From NCBI GenBank assembly GCA_021833345.1, contig JAKBFW010000013.1:1-32545 (forward strand): a stretch of 32,545 bases of DNA, given 5' to 3'. The notes under the pieces are model-generated. The model saw nothing but the letters and a program-made list of their open reading frames with translations. It had not been told where the DNA came from and did no database searches. The translations under genes and the position numbers were made by a program. This stretch comes from Pseudomonadota bacterium. GTDB lineage: Bacteria; Actinomycetota; Actinomycetes; Actinomycetales; Cellulomonadaceae. Every line of letters begins with the position of its first letter. Within the stretch, counting starts at the first letter, position 1. Positions 24,385 to 32,545 of the stretch are shown here, piece by piece.

Positions 24385-24478
24385 CATGTTCTCCTCGGTT
24401 CGTCGCCGTTGACATCGACGCTACGAGGGAAGTCATGGGATGTATTGGGACCTAGTACCCGCGGCGCGGTCGACCCCG

Positions 24479-24535
24479 AGCGACGTACGTCACACCGGCC
24501 CGCACGGCGGTCACGCGGACGTGGCCGAGGTCACA
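24479..24535. promoter_or_regulatory. CRP/Rex-like half-sites upstream of pflB
   Basis: Two 16-bp stretches match TGTGA-N6-TCACA at 8 of 10 positions: AGCGA-CGTACG-TCACA (24479-24494) and CGTGG-CCGAGG-TCACA (24520-24535). Each has one perfect TCACA half, 41 bp apart. They lie about 95-150 bp upstream of the pflB start. CRP-family and Rex operators share this core, so the factor cannot be named. Confidence 0.3.
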
Positions 24536-24550
24536 GTGCCCGAATATCCA

Positions 24551-24566
24551 CGGCGGTAGACCGCCG
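24551..24566 (-). terminator. Hairpin downstream of dxs
   Basis: CGGCGG-TAGA-CCGCCG is a 6-bp all-GC stem with a four-base loop, about 20 nt after the dxs stop on the minus strand. It is the best candidate for separating dxs from the pflBA transcript. There is no T tract. Confidence 0.45.
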
Positions 24567-24585
24567 CCCTCGTCGCGATCGCGCG

Positions 24586-26484
24586 TCATTCTCCCGGCGA
24601 GAGAACGGCGAGGACGTCGCGCGCGACATCGGCCGGCCGCAGGCGCACGGCCGCGACGACCTGCTCCCGACTCGCATGCGCGAGGAACTCCTGCGGGATG
24701 CCGAACGACTGGACCGGGACCCGATGACCTGCCTCGCTCGCGCGCTGCGCGAGGAGGGCGCCGATTCCTCCGTCGACCAGTCCGTCCTCGATCGTCACCA
24801 CGTGATCGTGCTCCCCGACGAGCTTCACGAGTGCCGGTTGCACCGGCAGCACCCACCGGGGATCGGCCACCGTCGATGCCACCCCGTGCTGCGCGAGGAG
24901 CTCGGCGACGTCGAGAGCGGTCTCCGCCATCGGTCCCACGCCGACGACGAGCACCCGCGGACCGTGCCCGCCGCGCACCCCCGCACGATCGCCGTGCCGC
25001 GCCAGCACGTCCACGCCCTCGACGGTGTCGATCGCCGGGATCGGGTCGCCGAGCGCGCCCTTCGGGTAGCGGACGACGCTCGGTGCGTCGTCGATGTCGA
25101 CCGCCTCGCGCAGCGCCGCGCGCAGGGTGGCCTCGTCGCGCGGTGCGGCGAGGTGGAGCCCGGGCACGATCCGCAGCAGGGCGAGGTCCCACATGCCGTT
25201 GTGGCTCGCCCCGTCGTCACCGGTGATCCCGGCGCGGTCGAGCACGAACGTCACCCCGGCCTTGTGCAGGGCGACGTCCATGAGAACCTGATCGAATGCG
25301 CGGTTCAGGAACGTCGCGTACAGGGCGACGACCGGATGAAGCCCCGCGAACGCCATCCCGGCCGCCGAGGTCGCGGCGTGCTGCTCGGCGATGCCGACGT
25401 CGAACGTGCGGGTCGGGAACTCCTGGGCGAACGGCGCGAGGCCGACCGGAGCGAGCATCGCGGCGGTGATCGCCACGACGTCGGGTCGCCGGTGCCCGAT
25501 CCGGACGATCTCGTCCGCGAAGACCGACGTCCAGCCGAAACGCGACGGCGCGAGCGGCAGGCCGGTCTCCGGGTGGATCTTGCCCACCGCATGGAACCGG
25601 TCCGCGACGTCCTGCTCGGCCGGCGTGTACCCACGGCCCTTCTCGGTGATGACGTGGACGATCACCGGTGCGCCGAAGGCCTTCGCCCGGATGAGCGCAT
25701 GCTCGACCGCGGTCTCGTCGTGACCGTCGACCGGGCCGACGTACTTGATGCCGAGGTCCTCGAACATCCCCTGCGGCGCGACGACGTCCTTGATGCCCTT
25801 CTTGAGGCCGTGCAGCGCGTCGTACGCGAACCGCCCGGGGAGGCCCGTCCGCTGCAGCGTGTGCTTGCCCCAGGACAGCACCTTCTCGTAGCCGTTGGTG
25901 GTGCGCAGCGTGTCGAGGTGGTGGGCGAGCCCGCCGATGGTGGGCGCGTAGGACCGACCGTTGTCGTTCACGACGATCACGAGACGGCGGTCCTGACCCT
26001 CCGCGATGTTGTTGAGCGCCTCCCAGGCCATGCCGCCGGTCAGCGCACCGTCGCCGATCACCGCGACCACGTGGCGGTCGTTGTGCCCCCGCAGCACGTT
26101 GGCCTTGGCGATCCCGTCCGCCCAGCTCAACGCCGTGGACGCGTGCGAGTTCTCGACGACGTCGTGGGTCGACTCGGCGCGGCTCGGATACCCCGAGAGG
26201 CCGCCGCGCTTGCGGAGCTCGCTGAAGTCCTGGCGGCCGGTGAGGAGCTTGTGGACGTACGCCTGGTGCCCGGTGTCGAACACGACCGTGTCGCGCGGGG
26301 ACTGGAACACCCGGTGCAGGGCGATCGTGAGCTCCACCACGCCGAGGTTGGGCCCCAGGTGACCCCCCGTCCGGGACACGGACTCGACCAGGAACTCGCG
26401 GATCTCCGCGGCGAGGCGGACGACCTCGCGGTGGTCGAGCCGACGGACGTCGTCTGGTGTCGTGATGCGATCGAGCAGGCCCAC
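24586..26484 (-). CDS. dxs: 1-deoxy-D-xylulose-5-phosphate synthase
   Basis: A 632-residue thiamine-diphosphate enzyme joining pyruvate and glyceraldehyde 3-phosphate, the entry step of the MEP isoprenoid pathway. Features in order: [20 protein letters not shown] (His), [16 protein letters not shown], the ThDP/Mg motif [48 protein letters not shown], then the pyrimidine domain ([20 protein letters not shown], general-base Glu) and the transketolase C-terminal domain from about [11 protein letters not shown]. The GTG at 26484 (minus strand) has GGAGGGAGG about 8 nt upstream; the track's longer N-terminus is an Arg-rich shadow. Length is normal. Confidence 0.96.
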   Translation of the reverse strand: MGLLDRITTPDDVRRLDHREVVRLAAEIREFLVESVSRTGGHLGPNLGVVELTIALHRVFQSPRDTVVFDTGHQAYVHKLLTGRQDFSELRKRGGLSGYPSRAESTHDVVENSHASTALSWADGIAKANVLRGHNDRHVVAVIGDGALTGGMAWEALNNIAEGQDRRLVIVVNDNGRSYAPTIGGLAHHLDTLRTTNGYEKVLSWGKHTLQRTGLPGRFAYDALHGLKKGIKDVVAPQGMFEDLGIKYVGPVDGHDETAVEHALIRAKAFGAPVIVHVITEKGRGYTPAEQDVADRFHAVGKIHPETGLPLAPSRFGWTSVFADEIVRIGHRRPDVVAITAAMLAPVGLAPFAQEFPTRTFDVGIAEQHAATSAAGMAFAGLHPVVALYATFLNRAFDQVLMDVALHKAGVTFVLDRAGITGDDGASHNGMWDLALLRIVPGLHLAAPRDEATLRAALREAVDIDDAPSVVRYPKGALGDPIPAIDTVEGVDVLARHGDRAGVRGGHGPRVLVVGVGPMAETALDVAELLAQHGVASTVADPRWVLPVQPALVKLVGEHDHVVTIEDGLVDGGIGALLAQRASEAGHRVPVQSFGIPQEFLAHASREQVVAAVRLRPADVARDVLAVLSPGE

Positions 26485-26547
26485 GCGCGTGGCCTCCCTC
26501 CTACGGCGTCGTCGCCGCAGGGTGCGGACGTCGAACGGCAGTCTCCT

Positions 26548-26553
26548 ACTGTA
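26548..26553 (-). promoter_or_regulatory. Candidate -10 hexamer TACAGT for dxs
   Basis: On the minus strand, CTCTACAGTAGGAGA carries TACAGT about 64 nt upstream of the dxs GTG. The -35 is not recognisable. Confidence 0.4.
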
Positions 26554-26636
26554 GAGCGCGCCGACGCCGGTCGCTCCGGGCGGCAGTGCCCGCGCGCGCC
26601 GCACCTCTCGGGCCGGGCCGGCCCATCACGTGCCGG

Positions 26637-27761
26637 TCACGACGCAGCGGCGCCGACGCGGGGCGGGCCGACGCGCGGGATGCCGCCCTCGGCCGCGGCG
26701 CGGAAGATCCGTTCATAGCCCGAGCCCATGACGGCACGGTCGAAGAAGCGCTCCGCGTGACGACGGCACGCGTCGGGGTCGAGGCCCGTCGCGGCGTCGA
26801 TCCCGGCCACGAACGAGGCGAAGTCGTCCGCGACGATGCCGGTGACGCCGTGCCGCACCACCTCGGGGACACTCCCCCGGCGCAGCGCGACGACGGGTGT
26901 CCCGCAGGCCATCGCCTCGATCATCACGATCCCGAAGGGCTCCTCCCACTGGATCGGGAACAGCAGCGCCCGCGCCCGCGCGAGCAGCTGACGCTTGAGG
27001 CCCGCGTCCGCCTCGCCGACGATCTCGACGTCCGGGCCGAGGCGCGGCGCGACCATCGCCTCCAGGTACTCGTGCTCGCACGGTTCGTTCACCTTCCCGG
27101 CGAGCACGATCGGCGCCCCGACGGCACGCGCCGCGTCGATCGCGAGGTGCGGTGCCTTCTCGTGGCTGAATCGGCCGAGCCACAGGAGGTAGTCGTCCTT
27201 CGTCCTGCTGAACGGGTACGAGGCCACGTCGATGCCGTTGTGGACCGTCCCGACCCAGCTGAGACCGGGATTCAGCGCACGCTGCGAGCGCGAGATCGCG
27301 ACGAGTCCGACCGAGCCACGCAGGCGCTCGTACAGACGCGCGTACTCTCCCGTCACCGGGCCGTGGCTCGTGACGACCGTCGGCACCGCCCGCCCGGCGG
27401 CCAGCAACGGGCCGGCGAGCGTGTTGTCGTGCACGACGTCGACGTCGAGGTCAGCGAGCGCGGCACCGGCGACCGCCGCATGAAGAACCTCCGGCACGGC
27501 CGCGCCGAGCCGCTCCGTCGGCGGGACGACGAAGGTCTGCACGAACCGCTGGGCGGACGTCAGGGACCGGCCGGCCGCCACCAGGGTGACGTGGTGCCCG
27601 CGTGCGACCAGGACCGCGACGAGATCGGCGACGACCGACTCGATGCCCCCGTAGCCCTGGGGCGGGACCTCGAACCACGGCGGAGCGACGACGGCGACGT
27701 TCAACGGCCCGTCGGAGCCCACCGGCTCCCGGGAACGTCTCGCGACCGCCGCGCCCGTCAT
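26637..27761 (-). CDS. Glycosyltransferase family 4 protein
   Basis: A 374-residue retaining GT-B glycosyltransferase. The N-terminal lobe starts NVAVVAPPWFEVPPQGYGGI with the acceptor-side glycine loop and VVHDNTLAG. The C-terminal nucleotide-sugar lobe has LLWLGRFSHEKAPHLAIDAA, VILAGKVNE-like sequence and the E-x7-E motif EEPFGIVMIEAMACGTPVVAL. The acceptor is unknown. The ATG at 27761 (minus strand) has GGAGGAG 6 nt upstream, better than the track start at 27785. It is divergent from the GH-type debranching gene at 27912, so a shared role in storage glucan or a related glucoside is possible (inference). Confidence 0.88.
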   Translation of the reverse strand: MTGAAVARRSREPVGSDGPLNVAVVAPPWFEVPPQGYGGIESVVADLVAVLVARGHHVTLVAAGRSLTSAQRFVQTFVVPPTERLGAAVPEVLHAAVAGAALADLDVDVVHDNTLAGPLLAAGRAVPTVVTSHGPVTGEYARLYERLRGSVGLVAISRSQRALNPGLSWVGTVHNGIDVASYPFSRTKDDYLLWLGRFSHEKAPHLAIDAARAVGAPIVLAGKVNEPCEHEYLEAMVAPRLGPDVEIVGEADAGLKRQLLARARALLFPIQWEEPFGIVMIEAMACGTPVVALRRGSVPEVVRHGVTGIVADDFASFVAGIDAATGLDPDACRRHAERFFDRAVMGSGYERIFRAAAEGGIPRVGPPRVGAAAS

Positions 27762-27844
27762 GGCGGGCTCCTCCACCCTGCCCACGGAGACGGTGGGGCG
27801 CGTGCGCGCACCGTCCGTCGTCGGCTGTCGAACACTGCCCGATG

Positions 27845-27894
27845 TGGATACGTTTATTCATAGCGCACTCTCGATCACGCGCCACCGCTAGGGC
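27845..27894. promoter_or_regulatory. AT-rich divergent promoter region
   Basis: GGATACGTTTATTCATAG (27846-27863) is the most AT-rich patch nearby. It offers TATGAA as a minus-strand -10 for the glycosyltransferase and TATTCA on the plus strand. TAGGGC (27889-27894) is another plus-strand -10 candidate, 17 nt before the ATG at 27912. No -35 is convincing in either direction. Confidence 0.3.
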
Positions 27895-27911
27895 GCAGAA
27901 GCTGGCCGACG

Positions 27912-30125
27912 ATGTCCGACGACCCGATCGTGGGGGCCACCCCGAGCCGTGGGGAACGGTGGGTGGAACCTCCTGCCAAGCCCCTCACCGACGCTGCCAC
28001 GAGTCTCGTGGAAGGGTCGTCGTTCTGCGTCAGCGGTTCGAACGGCGACCTCGAGCCGTTCCGCCAGCAGGGGTTGTTCGTGCGGGACACCCGGATGATC
28101 TCGACGTGGCGCCTCCTGGTCGACAACGCGCCTCTCGAACCGCTCGCGACGATCCCGGCAGAGCCGTACGAGTGCACCTTCGTCACCCGTGCCGTTCCTC
28201 GGCCGGGCCATGACGACGCCACCGTCGTCGTGGAGCGGCGACGGCTCGTCGGCGCCGGGATGCGGGACGACGTCACGGTGCGGAACTTCGGGACCGAGAC
28301 GGCGGGGCTCGTGGTGTCGATCGAGGCGGAGACCGACTTCGCCGACCTGTTCGAGGTCAAGGAGGGTCGCAACCCGCACCATGCCCGCATCCGCCACCAC
28401 GCGAGCGGCAACGAGCTCGTGTTCATGCTCGAGCACGCCGGCGGGAGCCGGGGCGTCCGGATCCGGGCATCGGGCGCGCACGCGTCGTCGCGCACGCTTT
28501 CCTTCACGGTCGCCGTGCCCGCACAGTCGTCATGGTCTACGACGATCGAGGTCCTGCCGATCATCGACGAGGACGAGCTCGAGGCCGCGTTCCCGACCAC
28601 CCGGCCTGTGGCCGAGGCGGTCGCGGCGCGCCGCATGCAGCTGTGGCGCGACCGCGTGCCCGACGTGCGGGTCGGGAGCAGCAGGCTTCAGCAGGCTCTC
28701 GACCACAGCGAGCGCGACCTCGGGGCGCTGCGCATCGTCGACCAGGACCATGCGGAGGACGAGGTCGTCGCCGCGGGCGCACCGTGGTTCATGGCCTTGT
28801 TCGGCCGCGACTCGCTGCTGACCAGCTGGATGTCGATCTCGATGGCTCCCCACGTCGCCCTCGGCACGCTACGGACCCTGGCGCGGCTGCAGGGCCGCCG
28901 GACGGACCTCATGACCGAGGAGGCCCCCGGCCGGATCTTGCACGAGGTCCGCGTCGGCATGGACGCGACCCTGGCCCTCGGTGGCGGACGCGTCTACTAC
29001 GGCTCGATCGACTCGACGCCGCTGTTCGTGATGCTCGCCGACGAGGCGCTGCGCTGGGGCGCCCCCCGACAGGAGATCGAGGCCCTCCTCCCCGCGGTCG
29101 ACGCAGCCCTCGACTGGCTCAGGTCACCCGCCGTCAGCGGTCGCCTCGGTTTCGTCGAGTACCAGCGCTGCACCGACCGCGGCCTGCTCCACCAGGGGTG
29201 GAAGGACAGCCACGACGCGATCAGCTTCAGTGACGGGACCCCGGCACGGACACCGATCGCACTCGCCGAGGTCCAGGGCTACACCTACGGTGCGTTCCGC
29301 GCGCGCGCCCACCTCGCCGACGTGTTCGGCGACCCCGCAGCCGCCCAGGTGTGGTCCGCGCGCGCGGAGGACCTCCGGGAGAGGTTCGACGTGGCCTTCT
29401 GGCTGCCGGACCGCGCCCGGTACGCGATCGCCCTCGACGGCGACGCACGCCAGGTCGATGCCCTCGCCTCGAACATGGGCCAGTGCCTCTGGACCGGCAT
29501 CGTCCGCGAGGACAGAGCGGCCCAGGTCGCAGCGGCCATCCTCGATCCCGACCTGTTCACGGGCTTCGGCGTCCGGACGCTCGCCGGCAGCATGCGCGCG
29601 TTCAACCCCGTCAGCTACCACAACGGCTCGGTGTGGCCGCACGACACCACCCTGATCGCTGCCGGTCTTGCGCGTTACGGTCTGCTCGACGAGGCGGCCA
29701 CCGTCATGGATGGTCTGCTCGACACCGCGTGTGCCTTCGGAGGGCGCCTCCCCGAGCTCTTCTGCGGTTTCGACCGGGAATCGACGGCATGCCCCATTCC
29801 GTACCCGGCGGCCTGCACACCGCAGGCCTGGGCGGCCGCATCGCCGTTCCAGCTCCTCCGCACCGCACTCCAGCTCGAGCCGTGCCTCCCGCACGGCGTC
29901 GTGCACGCCCGGCCCGTCTCGGCGGCGATCGGCACGGTCCACCTCGCGGGACTCGACCTCGGAGGAGCTGCGGTCACGATCGACGCGGACACCGAGCACG
30001 TCACGATCGACGGGTTGCCGGACGGGGTGCGGCTCGTGGGGGCGTCGGACGAGCCGGGATGCACATGGCACGCGCGGCCGGCAGCTGGCGGCACCCGCCG
30101 CACGGGCCGGACGGGCCGCCCGGCC

Positions 30126-30128
<3 letters not shown>
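27912..30128 (+). CDS. Glycogen debranching protein, amylo-alpha-1,6-glucosidase family (GDE_N-like plus (alpha/alpha)6 domain)
   Basis: A 738-residue cytoplasmic protein with an N-terminal beta-rich domain (about 30-230; SSFCVSGSNGDLEP, FRQQGLFVRDTRMIS) of the GDE N-terminal type. A C-terminal (alpha/alpha)6 barrel follows, seen in AAGAPWFMALFGRDSLLTSW, QRCTDRGLLHQGWKDSHDAI (acidic catalytic region), MGQCLWTGIV and NPVSYHNGSVWPHDTTLIAA. It is expected to hydrolyse alpha-1,6-linked glucose or a related glucoside, and is mechanistically unrelated to GlgX elsewhere in the window. The Shine-Dalgarno before the ATG is weak. Its TAG stop is embedded in the next gene's TAGAAT box. Exact substrate uncertain. 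Confidence 0.87.
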
Positions 30129-32281
<2,153 letters not shown>

Positions 32282-32295
32282 GGTCCCGGCCGCCT

Positions 32296-32311
32296 GGACG
32301 TGCCGACGTCC
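32296..32311 (+). terminator. Small hairpin after the NUDIX gene
   Basis: GGACGT-GCCG-ACGTCC is a perfect 6-bp stem with a four-base loop, 14 nt after the stop codon. It sits directly against the larger hairpin system that starts at 32312. Confidence 0.35.
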
Positions 32312-32350
32312 GGGCGCACCGCGGGCCGGCCCCGGCCGTGCGGTGCGCCC
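32312..32350. terminator. Strong GC hairpin between the NUDIX gene and aconitase
   Basis: GGGCGCACCGC (32312-32322) pairs perfectly with GCGGTGCGCCC (32340-32350), and GGCCGG/CCGGCC extend the stem inward. It is placed to end the NUDIX transcript, and possibly aconitase from the other side. A second copy of the left arm lies at 32368 (see repeat). Confidence 0.75.
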
Positions 32351-32385
32351 GGCACGCGACCGTGGTCGGGCGCACCGCGGGCCGG
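32312..32385. repeat. Direct 18-nt repeat flanking an inverted arm
   Basis: GGGCGCACCGCGGGCCGG occurs at 32312-32329 and again at 32368-32385. The single inverted arm GCGGTGCGCCC at 32340-32350 can pair with either copy, giving two mutually exclusive 11-bp hairpins (32312-32350 or 32340-32378). Confidence 0.8.
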
Positions 32386-32391
32386 ACGGGC

Positions 32392-32545
32392 TCAGGCGGT
32401 GACGAGGGACCGCAGGACGTACTGCAGGATCCCGCCGTTGCGGTAGTAGTCGGCCTCTCCCGGGGTGTCGATGCGGACGACCGCGTCGAAGGTCACCGTC
32501 GAGCCGTCGGCCCGGGTCGCCGTGACCGCCACCGTCGACGGCGTC
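32392..32545 (-). CDS. acnA: Aconitate hydratase, C-terminal end (partial)
   Basis: The minus strand from the window edge reads about 51 residues: ...[20 protein letters not shown], then [13 protein letters not shown] and a stop (TGA, complement of 32392-32394). The RIDTPGE...[13 protein letters not shown] ending is the characteristic C-terminus of AcnA/IRP-type aconitases, which interconvert citrate and isocitrate in the TCA cycle. The iron-sulfur cysteines and the rest of the gene lie beyond the window. It converges with the NUDIX gene across the hairpin region. Confidence 0.9.
   Translation of the reverse strand, partial: TPSTVAVTATRADGSTVTFDAVVRIDTPGEADYYRNGGILQYVLRSLVTA

Noticed and set aside
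24400-24425. FNR-box-like GTTGACATCGAC upstream of pflB
   Set aside because: Only a partial palindrome and a poor match to TTGAT-N4-ATCAA. It lies within the expected leader.
24574-24583. CGCGATCGCG palindrome
   Set aside because: Short GC palindromes containing GCGATCGC are common in such genomes, and nothing here suggests a role.
24409-26718. 769-aa plus-strand ORF opposite dxs
   Set aside because: Antisense shadow of dxs with no recognisable domain.

Overview
The window is high-GC DNA, with G or C in nearly every third codon position. It has many GTG starts and several -10 hexamers placed 6-7 nt before a start codon (leaderless transcripts). Gene content and order (DUF3000 - LuxR regulator - RNase D - thiolase - FadB; treX-treY-treZ; GuaB1-type IMPDH relative; PPK2) point to an actinobacterium. 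The pflB-pflA pair suggests a facultatively fermentative member of the Cellulomonas/Oerskovia type. The genus assignment is inference. It looks like ordinary chromosome: no transposase, integrase, phage gene, CRISPR array, tRNA or rRNA was seen.

Layout. 1-4.2 kb: a possible tail of an upstream gene, a proline-iminopeptidase-like hydrolase, a one-polypeptide ABC exporter and a small alpha/beta hydrolase with no standard start codon. 4.3-10.9 kb: a tightly coupled operon glgX/treX - treY - treZ, in which debranched maltodextrin is converted to trehalose; both junctions are 4-nt GTGA overlaps. 10.9-13.3 kb: PPK2 polyphosphate kinase, a RibD-C-like reductase and a small unknown protein, closed by a strong terminator. 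13.3-14.8 kb, minus strand: 6-phosphogluconate dehydrogenase. 15.0-21.0 kb: DUF3000 protein, a LuxR-type regulator with a degenerate receiver, RNase D, and a fatty-acid beta-oxidation pair (thiolase plus FadB). 21.2-27.8 kb, minus strand: pflA, pflB, dxs and a GT4 glycosyltransferase. 27.9-32.3 kb: a second, GH-type glycogen debranching enzyme, a GuaB1-type IMPDH/GMP reductase and a NUDIX hydrolase. The window ends in the C-terminus of aconitase on the minus strand.

Taken together this is central carbon, storage-polysaccharide and redox metabolism: two debranching routes, trehalose synthesis, the oxidative pentose phosphate pathway, beta-oxidation, mixed-acid fermentation, the MEP pathway entry step and the TCA cycle. 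I found no gene cluster I would call a previously undescribed system. The observations most worth checking are: a hydrolase apparently starting at ATC; stop codons embedded in leaderless -10 boxes; a three-arm (mutually exclusive) hairpin between the NUDIX gene and aconitase; CRP/Rex-like half-sites upstream of pflB; a 5/10-bp phased CTGAC array before the first gene; a receiver-less LuxR regulator; and a possible decayed minus-strand gene before glgX. No stretch longer than 300 bases lacks a gene.
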